Source: Abelmoschus esculentus
Lineage: Eukaryota; Streptophyta; Magnoliopsida; Malvales; Malvaceae
Assembly: GCA_035048815.1 (NCBI GenBank)
Contig: JAUCBN010000024.1
Span: 9,174,001 to 9,238,000, forward strand
Direction of reading: 5' to 3'
DNA: 64,000 bases
Below, piece by piece: positions 36,653 to 47,476 of this stretch (position 1 is its first letter; every line of letters starts with the position of its first letter). Both the position numbers and the translations under genes were made by a program. Under the pieces are notes generated by a model. That model was not told the DNA's origin. It searched no databases and saw nothing but the letters and a program-made list of their open reading frames with translations.

Positions 36653-37419
36653 CACCCACAAACTCGAACTATTTCTTGTCCTCAAGCAATGCAAACCATC
36701 AATTTTTCAAACTCTATTATTTCTTGGTCTTATGTTTCCATCTATTCTCCCCACCATAACTATGTCCATTCTTTAGACTTAACCTTTCGGTTACTTAAGG
36801 GTTTACCTAGAACACAAGCTATAAGGTTTAGTGAGTGTGTGCGTTTTTATGGACAAGTTTAATTAAGGGACTTCTTAGATAAACTCTAAGTTCAAGAAAA
36901 ACAGACTTGGATTTAGTGTACTCTTCTTAAAACAAAAATTTCTTGAGCCAATTTCGGGTACCTCAAAGATTATGTTTTCTTCTTATTATTTTTTTTTCTA
37001 TTCTTTTAAGCATACTAGAGCTAATTTCGGGCACCTCTAGCATGAAGAAAAGTATTTCCTAGAGCCGGTTATAGGCACCTCTAGTCACCTTTTCAAAGAT
37101 CTAAGTCATTATCACCTAAGTTTATTAAAAGAATTCCTATAGCCAAACAAGTCCCAAAAGTGTTTTTAGGATTAACCTTATAGCAAGCTTCTAAGTCTTC
37201 TCCTTAAGTATCTTATAACTAAGCCTTCAAAACAGAACCTAACTATGGTAAGGAGAAAGATTTCTATTGCCTTAAAAGAATAAACTAAAACAATACTGAT
37301 GATGGGCAGTGCAAAAGTATAGGCAACAAATTCAAGTAAAGTGGTGGATATAAAACAATTTATCACTAAAAACTCCCTTTTCATGGCAAGGCCTCGATAG
37401 TGGATTACCTCGAAAGTGG

Positions 37420-37475
37420 CTCTACACCCCCAAACTCGAACCAAGCATTATCCTCAATGCTTAAATTAGGGGCAA
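37420..37475 (-). promoter_or_regulatory. Second pre-LTR-like block GAGTTTGGGGGTGTAGAGCC
   Basis: On the minus strand AGCATTGAGGATAATGCTTG is followed by GTTCGAGTTTGGGGGTGTAG, the wording usually found just before an Athila 3' LTR. Here it lies about 770 bp upstream of the actual LTR, which has its own similar block at 36,653-36,700. Confidence 0.5.
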
Positions 37476-37521
37476 GCAGTAGACAACAAAAACAGGCAAT
37501 TTATAAAAACAACATAAAAAA

Positions 37522-38400
37522 TTATAAGGACTCTGAAGAGTTGTCCTCCATAATTAATTTTCTGGATCTTGCTGTTGATTGCTGCGTCCTTGGTGATGGC
37601 GATGGTTGAGTCTTTGCTTGTCTTGGTGGCTGGACTCTTGTAGGTGTTGTTCGTTGCATGGGAGCGCTCACCTCTTTTTTTTCTACATCTTTGGTCTCTA
37701 TTATATCCGTCCCTCCTTCATTTTTCTGGATCTGCCCAGGTATGGTGAATGGTCGGCCCGGTAGCTTCGGAACTTTGGTGTACATAGGCATCTATCTCTT
37801 CTAATAGACTACATATGATGATGGGGGATCTTGGGAGAGTGCTGAAGACTTCTCTCCTCTTGGAAGGTCTTCTGCTAGCAGATGATGCCGTGATAGAATA
37901 TGCTGCCCTAGATGGGCCAGCAGCATGAAACTGTTGTTGATGGTCTATGGGGAAGAATAGTCTCGGTCCTCTTAGAGCTGATGTTGTCTCTATGTAGGGT
38001 GCAACCGTCATGAACATGTTAGTGGGGAATTCTAGAAACTACACCCTTTGGTCTGGAAAGTTGTGGAGCATCATTTGAGCAAGTATGTTGTTGAAGTCTC
38101 TTTGATACTCCATGTATCTTTGCTGCCTAAGATCCATGGTTGCCATCCTTTATAGAATCTCTTGTATTGGTCTGCTGCAGCAGTGGTGTGGGTAGTGTCA
38201 GGCATGTCTTCCGTGTACTTGGCCCCAGCAGCAATATCGGCAGTGAACTGCTGCGGAGTTGCCTAGACTGATTCTGCTTGCGTGATCTGCATGATTTTGT
38301 GGTAGAAGTCTTTGGTCCATCATTTTCTACAGGCTGTGAATTCATCTGTCTCGACAGTGGGTACACTTGTAGCATTACAAATACCAATGATTAAAGAAGG
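37522..38400 (-). pseudogene. Athila-like envelope-like ORF, C-terminal part
   Basis: Minus-strand pieces include QRYMEYQRDFNNILAQMM near 38,080 and a Pro/Arg/Ser-rich tail at 37,522-37,791 with TRVQPPRQAKTQPSPSPR. They occupy the position of the third ORF in Athila elements. Stops and frame changes divide it into at least three pieces. The function of this ORF in the family is not established. Confidence 0.5.
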
Positions 38401-39013
38401 AAAATATAAAAGGAACTATTTCTCTTTTATTCTTGTTTATTGTCCTAAAAAAATATTAAACAAAAATAAGAAAATTAATTAAAGAAAAAAATAATTATAG
38501 TAAGTAAATCAAAACTAAATTAATCTTAATATAATAATAAAAATAGAAGGGAATAGATTATGTTATTGGTGGAGTGCATATAAATGCATCTCCCAATCTA
38601 ATTATCTCTTGTTGGCCAGAGTTATTCTTCAAGTGTTGGCCATTGGCTTTATGTCCATCCCTTTTTGTCATGTTCTTCACTACACCCTGTTTATCTGGAT
38701 AGTTTGATGTTCTGTTGGTTTCTTTCACATTTGCCTTAATTTTCCTACCAAAAATTCTGTCATAACAAATATCTAATTTTCTACCGAGCATGTTGCCCAG
38801 GCAGTGGCTGTTGAAACAGGATACTTTTTTTCTGTATCTGTGGTGTGAAGGACTTTGTATTCTTCTGTATCATCATACCTTTTTAGATTGTGGAAGGAAT
38901 TGAGTTTGACTTATTGGTCATTGACCCTCATAATTAACTCTCTTTTTTACACATCAATTAGTGTTCGCTAGTGGCAAGGAAAGGTCTCCCAAGGATGATC
39001 GGTGCATTATCAT

Positions 39014-39560
39014 CTACTTCACAATCAAGGACAAGAAAATCAACATGAAAATAAATTTGTCTACTCTTTCCAATATGTCCTCAATTTTTCCTTCGGGTTG
39101 CATACATGATTGATCCGCAAGTTGGAGCATCACAGTTGTGGGTTTTGCCCTTCCAATTCCTAGCTTTGGGAAGACAGACTTGGGTATTATATTGATGTTT
39201 GCTCCATGGTCGCATAAAGCCTTACCTTCATAGTGGTTACCAATTGCACAAGGTATTGTAAAGTATCCAGGATCCTTGAATTTTGGTGGCATGAGGTTAT
39301 GTAGCATTGCCATGCATCCTTCTGTAGCAGCCACTGTTTCAAACTCACCTAGCCTCTTTCTCTTAGACACAATGTCTTTCAAGAACTTAGCATAATTAGG
39401 CATTTGTTCAATTGCCTCTACAAAGGGTAAGTTAATGTGGACTTGTTTAAAATATCTAGAAACTTCTTAAATTGATGGTCTTGTTTTTGCTTTTTCAACC
39501 TTTATGGGAAAGGTGGTGGTGGTCTCATCTCTTCCAGGGTTTCTTTAGTTTAGAATTTAA
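39014..39560 (-). pseudogene. Athila-like gag end and protease
   Basis: The open run 39,403 to 39,014 reads MPNYAKFLKDIVSKRKRLGE, then PPKFKDPGYFTIPCAIGNHY and CDHGANINIIPKSVF. This is the region joining gag and aspartic protease in Athila/Tat Gypsy elements. The active-site triplet is Asp-His-Gly (residue 65 of this run), where family members usually have Asp-Leu/Thr-Gly. Upstream to about 39,560 a decayed PPPPFP-type linker is visible. The frame downstream (about 39,010-38,940) has an ILGRPFLAT-like remnant and then stops. Confidence 0.75.
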
Positions 39561-39769
39561 TACTTGAAACCACTGTGTCTGTCATTGTCTCGGAAGCTTG
39601 TTCAGGTACTGTCGAGCTCTCTGTTGTGGTAGTGTTTTCGTGATCAGTTTGTTCAGCCTCCAAGTCCTTTTTTCTGGTTCTTTTGCTGGGACTTTGGCTG
39701 CTGAGCTATCTACCTTTTTTTCAGCTGTAGACCACTTCTGGTAGTGATTGCTTTGCACTGTTCATGGCC

Positions 39770-40369
39770 CATGTAACCCCCTTAGCCCGGCCTAGACAGA
39801 ACCGGAACTAATGGGTTACACGGGGAATATCAAATCAAACCCGCAAAGGTCTGATTTGATAAACAACCCTAAAACCGTTATATTTTTTTTATTTTATCTT
39901 TCCTAGATGCATAATCTTATTCCTACATGTCAAGGTCTCATATAAGGCATTAACGGAACAAACCAATCATTAACAAACATCCGATTAAACACTTATCTGA
40001 ATTAAGGACTAAAACGTAAAAATTTTAAAACCTATTAATAAAGTATAAATTCTTTTCATCAAAGTTCAATTTATCACTCAAGTGTCCTTCACAATAAATT
40101 TTAAGTCAAACGGATCATTCAAACATTATCGATTGCATGTTTCTTTAATTTAGGAACTAAAATATAAATCTTCCCAATTACAAGGACTTCATCCAAATTA
40201 AGTTAACCATCTTGAAATTAAATCAACTTTATGCATGCATGCAAAATTTCAGCTCAAAATAACATCGGTAAGTACCCTAATCGAACAAAGGAAGATATCT
40301 GAGACTAAAATATAATTTCCAGCAACTTTCAATCCTTGGTAGTCAAAGGTTTCGAAACCTTCTAGAGGT
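39770..40369. mobile_element. Fragment of another LTR (TGTAACCCCC type)
   Basis: TGTAACCCCCTTAGCCCGGC at about 39,774 resembles the start of plant Gypsy LTRs. The block continues AT-rich to about 40,369 and has replaced most of the Athila-like 5' LTR. No matching end or duplication was found, so its borders are uncertain. Confidence 0.4.
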
Positions 40370-40789
40370 GTAGAAAGTGATAGTGAGTTGAACACTTATC
40401 AACTATCTAGGATTGGTTATTTCTTTTTAGCATTATGTTACATTTTATTATAAAACCTTATGCACCTTTTTTATTTCCTTTTGCTTTGAAACTACTTTTG
40501 TTGGATTTGGATATTTTTCTATGGTATGTTTAGTTTGTTATTTATGCTTGCTTCTTCATTATTTTTTGCCTTATATTGATTTTGATCTAACAAAAAAGGG
40601 GAGAAATAGGTTTTTAAGTTTTTCATAAAGGGAAATTAACCTATCTTATATTTAAAGCGATGCAACTAGTAAGGGGGAGATCTCAAAATGTTCAAAGTTT
40701 TCATATTTTCAAAATCTTCAATTTTTTTTCAAACTTTTTAAAACCAAATTTTGACTTTAAACTTAAAAATTATAGTTGTTTTGTTATAT

Positions 40790-40803
40790 CAAAAGGGGGA
40801 GAT
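40790..40803 (+). promoter_or_regulatory. Copia polypurine tract
   Basis: The run AAAAGGGGGAGAT directly precedes the 3' LTR start TGTAAAACT at 40,804. It primes plus-strand synthesis in the element's life cycle. Confidence 0.8.
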
Positions 40804-41655
40804 TGTAAAACTAAAATTAATTTTGATATAACAATAATGTTAAAAGAACTATTTTGTAATAAATTTTTAAGTCCCTAAATCAAACTTTATGCTTTAAGTC
40901 AAACCAAGAAGTTTGAAATAATTTTTCTAAGTGTTTTATACAGGTATTTTGATACCAAACGGTATGTTATCGATACCTCTCTTTATTTTCATAGAATGTT
41001 CTTGAGACGAAGAACAGGTATCAAACCATGGTTCGATACCATTTAATTTCAAAATCTCACTGTCAAAATCTGTTTCAAACCATGTATCGAACCACCCTTC
41101 AATTTCTTAAATATTTTAAAATTATAAACCCTGTAACGATACCAATATCGGTACACTCCTTAAATTTCAATGGCTATTATAACATTAAATGACTTGACCG
41201 TTGGTGATAGTTAAGCTTTAAATAATGGTTAACATGTTTCGAACCATGTTTCGATACGTTTTGATACCCCTTGTAATAAATGCACAACAGCTCTTTCTAC
41301 TTTCGTCTATTTCGAAACAGGTACCCCGTGTATCGAGACCAATTTCATCAGAGTGCATTTATGATGGAGAGATGAAGCTCAAACCTCTCAATTTATTTTT
41401 CCAACAACCCTAACGGCTAGAAATCAATGAGACTGTATAAAATGAAGTATTTCAAGCAGCGTTAAGGACTATTGAACCTCAAGCAACATCCAATCAATCA
41501 AATCCAACTCCGAAAGCACTTGACTCCCAACTCTTGTAATTTCAATTTGATTCTTTATAATTTGAGTTTGGGGAGAATTTGTTTGTAATTGGGGCAATTT
41601 TTTATCTTGTGAGAGATTATTATTTGCCTCTTCCATCCTTTTAAATTGTAAGGTG
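40804..41655 (+). repeat. Copia 3' LTR, truncated
   Basis: It matches the 5' LTR from its first base through about 24,150, including the GTATCGATAC-type motif cluster at 40,950-41,340 and the TATA-like GTATAAAATG at about 41,431. Similarity ends at about 41,655 (TTGTAAGGT, then unrelated sequence). Confidence 0.85.
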
Positions 41656-41879
41656 AGAACCTCATGAAATATATGGATCAAAATTTTGGAAATGAATTAC
41701 AACACTATACGAGGATGAAAATCCCATGAATCGAAGTAATCATTCTTACTTAAAGGTTCTTAATCTAATGTATGATGGAAATTGAAAATTATATTTTCTT
41801 AAAAATTATGATTCAAATCGAACTAAGGCTTAACTCTTTTTTTTAAACAAAAAAAATATTATACCCAGCAAATTCGCCA
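41656..41879 (-). mobile_element. Tat leader remnant with primer-binding site
   Basis: On the minus strand TGGCGAATTTGCTGGGTATA starts directly at the LTR end (41,879 downward). It resembles the TGGCGACTCTGCTGGGG primer site common in Tat/Ogre elements. About 200 bp of leader follow and then join the truncated Copia LTR, marking a deletion that removed the Tat gag-pol region. Confidence 0.65.
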
Positions 41880-42722
41880 TCTTAGCGACCTTTTTTTGAA
41901 AATATTTAAAAAACAATTTAAAAGTACGATGAAGTTTGAAAATTCGGTATTCGAAGATGACACCTAAAGAACAGGATGCCACTCCTAATAGAATACCGTT
42001 AAAATTTAAAAATTCATGGTAATATTTAAAAATTCGGTATCCTGGGAGATGACACTTGAAGAACATGATGTCACTCCCATTCAAATGTTGTTAAAATTTG
42101 AAAATTAGTTAATCGATTGGAGTCAACATCGATCGTTCAAAAAGGTGGATCGAACACTGAGAAAGCAAAACCAGAGAAAATTGGGTTCAAGAGTTGATTA
42201 CGTTTGGGGAAGGATTAGAACCCCATAACGCTCAAAATTGGTACCTAAAGGTTCGCATAGTAATTTTTTCAGAAAATATAAATTCGAATTAAATAAAATT
42301 TTAATTTAAAATGCATATCCTAATATCCACGAAAATTCAAAGAATATAACACTCGGAGACCGAGATGCTACTCCCAATAGAATATATCGGGATAATAATT
42401 TCTAATAAAACAAAAACGTTAAACTATAATATATTATTTTATTAAAAATATAAAATTTAGAGTTTGAAAAATATATTTATCACATATCAGTTATGGATAT
42501 AAACATATTAGCATAGTAATGGTAATGACAATATAATAAAACATGATAAAAAAATATAAACATGATTATGATATTATTTAAGAGGATAATATAATGCACT
42601 TTTTATTTTAATTATTTTATAATAATAAAATGACAGTAAGACAAAATTGTTTATTATTCATTATTTATTAAAGATAATATGGTATAGTAATATAATATTA
42701 TAATATAGTCGTATGACGATAA

Positions 42723-43884
42723 TGTTGAGTTGATCGATCTATGGAATGGCCAAGAAGGAGTGAATTGGCAAATAAAAATTTTGGTAGAAGATTTTTGGTG
42801 AAAATGGAAAAATGAAGAACACAAGATTTATAGTGGTTCAAGCTTCGGAACAAGCTCTACATTCACTACCTTATCTCCCACTAAGGATTTTGAAACCAAT
42901 TCACTAAAGAATTCGACCTTTTTCTCGGTTCAAGGGATAATAGTTACAATTTGAATCAATTCTTCTACCCAAGAATTGATTCAACCTCACAAGTTTGAAA
43001 TAAAAGAAATATGTGCAAATAAGTTTCTCTCACAAGATTGATAAGCCCCCAATACAATTAAACTCTCCCCAAACTCAATTACTAAAGATCAAAATAAAAT
43101 TACAAGAGTTGGGAGCAAAAAGTATGCAATAAGTACTTAAGAGTTGGATTTAATTGCTTGGTTGTTGCTTGAGGTTCAAATGGTCCTTAATACTGTTGAA
43201 AATACTTCATTTTATATCTTCTCATTTATTTCTAACCGTTGTGGTTGTTGGGAATGTAAATAAGGTCATTAGGATTTCATCTTCAAATAATAAATGTATT
43301 TTGCAGCAGGCGGTATCGAAACACGAAAAACCTATTTCAAAACAAACCAAAGTAGAAAGAGTCGTTGTGCATTTAATAGAAGGGGTATCGATACATGCTT
43401 CGATAACTTTATTAAACTGTAAAGGACGGTATCGAATCATGTTTCGGAACAGGCTAACCACCATTCAAAGTCTTAACTGCCATCAACGGTCAACTCATTT
43501 AATGCTAAAATAGTCGTTGGGGATTAAGGGGTGTATCGATACTAGTATCGATACCTGGAATTACAATTTTAAATATTTTAAAATTTTTTAAAATACACGA
43601 TATGGTTTCGATACATGCTTCGAAACAGGTTTTGGCAGTGATGAAAAGGTATCGAACCATGTTTCGATACTTGTTCTTGGTTTCAAGAACAAGACTTTAA
43701 AACCCAGGTCGGTATCGATACCTGTTCTTAGGATATTGATACCCTCGTGCAAAAACACTTAGAAAATTAATTTCAAAGTTCTTGGTTTGACTTGAAAACA
43801 AAAATTTGACTTAAGGGCTTAAAAATTTATTGCAAAATAGTCCTTAAACTTAATTATTATATCAAAATCAATTTTAGTTTTACA
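42723..43884 (-). mobile_element. Solo Copia LTR (same family as the 23.3-kb element)
   Basis: The ends are TGTTGAGTTGATCG and TTTTAGTTTTACA, flanked by a perfect GATAA duplication (42,718-42,722 and 43,885-43,889). The empty site reads GACGATAATAATG at about 13,483 in the left Tat LTR. It is the reverse complement of the Copia LTR at 23,269-24,409, so it lies opposite to that element. Solo LTRs arise by recombination between the two LTRs of an inserted copy. Confidence 0.93.
43310..43745. repeat. GTATCGATAC-type motif cluster in the solo Copia LTR
   Basis: The cluster includes GGTATCGATACATGCTTCG, GTATCGATACTAGTATCGAT and GGTATCGAACCATG, then GGTATCGATACCTG. It is one of the densest clusters in the window. 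Confidence 0.8.
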
Positions 43885-45879
43885 GATAATAATGATAAAA
43901 TGTTAATATAAATATTAAGTAATTAATACTAATAACGTAATGAAAATACTATATTTAACACCATAACTAATGTTATAAACGGTGAAAGAATTTAGACAAT
44001 GGTAAATTCTAAAGAAATCAGAAACTTGAAGAACAAATATAACAAAGAATAATGGTCAAAATGAAAGGAAACAAAAATTGAAGTGCTATAATGTAAGGAT
44101 ACGTAAATTTGATGGTTGCTCCATAAATTTGCTTGAAAAGTAAACCCCAAAACGACGTAGTATTGGTTCATGAATATATACTCCCTTTATGTTAAAAAAT
44201 CACTTCCCCACTTCATTATAAACAAAAATCTGTCATTGCTTTCTCCATTCTCTCAACTGCCCTCGTTTTAAGTCATCGGAAGGAGAAGTTCACAGTGGTT
44301 CACCGCTCGTCGATGATGACCGCCGCTGTCGGAGCTTACCGGAAATGAAAATGAACCTCCTTTCAGATATTTCTTGACACAAGGAACTCGAATCCGGGTC
44401 GGATTTTCGAGATGACGAATACACAAGCCTAGATCTAAAGGATAAGTATTCGAACTTTTATATTTTTACCTCTTTTTTTCTTTCGATTTGCTTCGATCTC
44501 TATTAGATCTATCGGATCTACCTTTTCCACTTCTCGATTTGATGCTTGTTTGGTATTTGAATTTTTGCTTCGTATATATTGTTCTTTTTTTTAATTTCTC
44601 GTTGTTTTTTTTCATTGATTCATAACCGTGATTACAACCTATTTCAGGGCTTAAATACCCTATATATATACATATAATATTAAAAAGTTCTGAGATTTTC
44701 AGATCTAAAAACATAGATCTAATTATTATTTTTTATCCTTGATTTTATAGGTAAAAATGGCCAAGACGATGGGGCGGTGGCCGTTCGCGGAAGCCAATGG
44801 GAGAGCCCAGGGCGACCACATGCGATTCAAACAGTCGCTCATGGCGGCCACGCGCGAAAGGCCAACGAACATAGTGAGGGAGACCTTCGGTAGCTAGTTT
44901 GTTGTTGGTTAGGGTTTAGTTAGGTTATCATTAGGGTTAGTTTATTGGTTATGGTTCAGATATGTATTTGGGTCAAGGGTGTTTAATGGGCTATGGATAT
45001 TGTAATGGGTCATGGGCTAATGGATTTAGTGTGTATTGGATCTGATATTTTAATAAAAAATGGGTTTCAAATAATGGGTTATTACAAGATCTTAGTCTCA
45101 GATTTGTACTTTAATTAGAAGATCTAAATCTGATCTAGATCTGTCGGGTCTAAAATTTTAAGATTCAGAACCTATAAAACGGATCTAGATCTACAAATTT
45201 GGATCGAGTCTAGGATCTATTATTGTAACACCCTCGACCCGGTGTCACATCAGTCGTCTAGCCCAAAACCTATATTTTAAAAAAAATTCAAAAGCCCATC
45301 AAGTGATAAGTCCAAATCCATTTTCATAATAAATCAGAAATTCAATCCATTTTAAAAACATAAATCCAAGTAAATTAAAGTAGCGGAGCTCCAAAATATT
45401 ATAACCCTTTTTAAATGCATTCGACAATTAAATAAAACATAGTTTTAAATTACACATATAGGGTTCTAAGTACAAAGCCCACTATGCCAAATAACAGTAC
45501 TCTGACAAACATATGTCGATGCTGAACCCACCATGATGATGCTCCTCCGAAGTCTTCCTTAACCTACACACGAAAACACATTCCGAACGCTGAGCTACTA
45601 AAGCTCAGTGGGTACTCGACCAACCGGTCCACATAAAGCATAGCATAAAATAAGAATAGCAACATGAATGATGACATGGCATGAGTACGATGGCGCTACC
45701 ATAACCGCCTAAACACATGATATCATAGTGACATATATCAGCACATAGCATATGTATGACAAGAGAAGACCACACAGCATCTCAAGTTCTTATCCCGTAT
45801 TGATATCCCATATATATATATACTTATATATATAACAGTGTCTATATTACCTCATAGTAGTATAGAAATAAGGGACCAA

Positions 45880-46135
45880 TCAGCACTAAGCAAGGTCCGT
45901 GGCATGCCACTCCATATAATCTGTTGAGGAACCCATCAACACTAAGCAAGGTCCTATCCGGTCTTCTACATAATATATTACCGATAATCCATCAGCACTA
46001 AGCAAGGTTATTAGTTTTATCATCATATAATATATATCACTAGTAACCCATAGCACTAAGTAAGGTTACTAGGTATCATATCTTGTATATAATATACTCT
46101 AGGCAACCCATCAGTACTAAGCAAGCTTCCTAGTA
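45880..46135. repeat. Tandem-like repeats around CAGCACTAAGCAAGGT
   Basis: The word CATCAGCACTAAGCAAGGT, with small changes, occurs about five times at intervals near 55-60 bp. Each copy is followed by a short AT-rich spacer with ATAATATAT. It is internal to the Gypsy solo LTR. Confidence 0.75.
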
Positions 46136-46354
46136 AGCCACATGACTCGAACGTGTCACATCGAACCCTTAATGGTTCCACATACATGTTTATATCACTA
46201 GACTCCATTTATTATTTGAATATCTCATTAACGGGGTTATGAGCCTATCTTCCGATTTAATACTCATTTTATAGTTTAAACGACTCTTAAGGACTTCTAA
46301 AATAGTATTACGAGACTTTACCACTTAATCACAAGAACTTGGCTAAAATGCCCT

Positions 46355-46590
46355 AGGGTATCGATACTCCTACTTGGAGTATCGAAATGCCAAGTATCAA
46401 TACCTTCACCAAAGGTTATCAGAACAACCCATATCGATACCCTCCCAAAGGGGGTATCGAAATGCTTTGACTGAACTCAAAAGTCAACAAAGGAAGACCT
46501 ACCTGCTTCGATACGGGTATCAAATTGGAAACCTCACTAGACGACTAGATATCGAAATGTCTTATCCGTGTTTCGATACCCCTACACGAA
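46355..46590. repeat. GTATCGATAC-type motif cluster in the Gypsy solo LTR
   Basis: GGTATCGATACTCC, GGAGTATCGAAATG, AAGTATCAATACC, ATATCGATACCCTCC, GGGTATCGAAATG, CTTCGATACGGG and GTTTCGATACCCC occur within about 235 bp, in both orientations. Confidence 0.8.
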
Positions 46591-47476
46591 AGATGCAGTT
46601 TTGCGTATTCAAACACTTAGAACTCTATCCAAACTTGATTCATTTAATCCTAAGTTGATTCTAGACTTAATGGGGTGATCCTAAGCATGTTTACATCATT
46701 TTTAAGAAGGTTCATCAACATAACCATAATCCACCATTAAAGGACACCTAAAGCCACCAAGCATACCATAACAATCAACAAACATGCAATTAAGCTCAAG
46801 ACATGATATGCATGATGATTAAAGCGTTGGAAGAGAACCAACCTTAAGCAAAAACAACAAACCGAGCTCCAAAGCAAACTCAAACCTTCTCTTTCCCCAA
46901 AGCTCTTGAAGGCTTTCCAAGCTCTTTCTCTACAAGGGAGGTTAAAAAAAATATTACATATATTTGGGGATGATTCTCAGAATCTAAAATGCTAGAAAAC
47001 TGAGGATTAAATCTCCCAAACACATTAATCTCGGATTGCACCAAAACCCCTCAAAAACTCCTTTTTACACCAAACTTAACAAACCAAACCTTGATGGATA
47101 GATCTCTCCAAGCATAACAACTTTTCCTTCAACACCCAAACATGATTCACAGCAGAAACTTTCAAGATTACACCTTTAACTTCTCAAATGGGTGATGAAG
47201 ATTGTGAAGGAAGAGGATGAGAGGCAAGGACAAGGATGATATCACCCAACATTTTGCAGAGAAAGAATTAAAACCCCTTCCCCCTTATTCCAAAATCCAA
47301 ATTACCCAAATGCCCCTCAAACAAACCTTTAAGGCCCAAAACAACAACAAAAGCCCAAAACCTTAGGCCCATCAAGGCTCAAACACTCAAACCTGGGACC
47401 CAAAACCGAAGCTCAACTCTCTGGATTAATTCGGCACTCGAATTTCGAATACGGGTCGTGACAATTATCATCCCTA

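Larger units (their letters stand above)
35355..40401 (-). mobile_element. Athila-like Ty3-Gypsy deletion derivative
   Basis: The left LTR runs 35,355-36,652. On the minus strand it starts TGATAAGTGCTCAACTC and ends CTAACACGCATCA. At the right end only about 32 bp of the second LTR remain (40,370-40,401, TGATAAGTGTTCAACTC on the minus strand). The flanks GCTAT (35,350-35,354) and ACTAT (40,402-40,406) fit a 5-bp duplication with one change, and the Copia sequence joins sensibly across it. Inside, only protease/gag-end and envelope-like pieces remain. Reverse transcriptase, RNase H and integrase are missing. Confidence 0.75.
23269..41655 (+). mobile_element. SIRE-like Ty1-Copia retrotransposon with two nested insertions
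   Basis: The 5' LTR (23,269-24,409) is followed by a primer-binding site, gag, protease, integrase, reverse transcriptase and RNase H in Copia order. A third ORF of the type seen in SIRE/Maximus elements follows, then a polypurine tract and a 3' LTR. The 3' LTR starts TGTAAAACTAAAATT at 40,804 and stops matching at about 41,655, so its last 280 bp or so are lost. TGATC (23,264-23,268) would be the left target copy, and the right one is deleted. Removing the hAT (28,861-32,985) and Gypsy (35,355-40,401) insertions leaves about 9.2 kb. Every coding region has stops or frameshifts, so the copy is dead. Confidence 0.85.
12667..45086 (-). mobile_element. Tat/Ogre-like Ty3-Gypsy element, nested and internally deleted
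   Basis: Two LTR copies lie at 12,667-19,825 and 41,880-45,086, both larger than 2 kb only because of later insertions. The whole is flanked by AGATC at 12,662-12,666 and at 45,087-45,091, the expected 5-bp target duplication. Read on the minus strand, the order is right LTR, primer-binding site TGGCGAATTTGCTGG (41,879 downward), leader remnant, integrase C-terminus (about 22,985-23,263), repeat-rich 3' untranslated region, polypurine tract and left LTR. The primer site and the LTR phrase CGTAATCAACTCCCGAACCC are typical of Tat/Ogre elements. Gag, protease, reverse transcriptase and most of integrase are missing. By eye the two LTRs agree at about nine bases in ten. Confidence 0.8.
41880..45086 (-). 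repeat. Tat-like LTR, right copy, carrying a solo Copia LTR
   Basis: On the minus strand it starts TGTAATAACCCATTATTTG at 45,086 and ends near 41,880. Without the solo LTR and one GATAA it is about 2,040 bp. It aligns with 12,667-14,589 plus 19,688-19,825. Confidence 0.8.
45224..47463 (+). mobile_element. Gypsy-type solo LTR
   Basis: The ends are TGTAACACCCTCGACCC and CGGGTCGTGACA, flanked by ATTAT (45,219-45,223 and 47,464-47,468). It is 2,240 bp with no coding domain. It contains AAGCACTAAGCAAGGT-type short repeats (about 45,880-46,130) and a GTATCGATAC-type motif cluster (46,355-46,590). AAGCTCAGTGGGTACTCG at about 45,600 is wording common in plant Gypsy LTRs. Confidence 0.82.
11918..47476. 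mobile_element. Outermost hAT-type non-autonomous element, split by a giant retroelement
   Basis: The left end TAGGGATCCACAACGGG at 11,918 mirrors the right end, whose reverse complement reads TAGGGATGATAAT (ending 47,476). The flanks ATTCACAG (11,910-11,917) and ATACACAC (47,477-47,484) match at 6 of 8 positions, fitting an old 8-bp hAT duplication. The element's own DNA is only about 11,918-12,666, 45,092-45,223 and 47,469-47,476. The first two parts share GATCTAGATCT and AATCTGAATC-type sequence with no coding content. The assignment rests on the ends and the interruption pattern. Confidence 0.5.
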
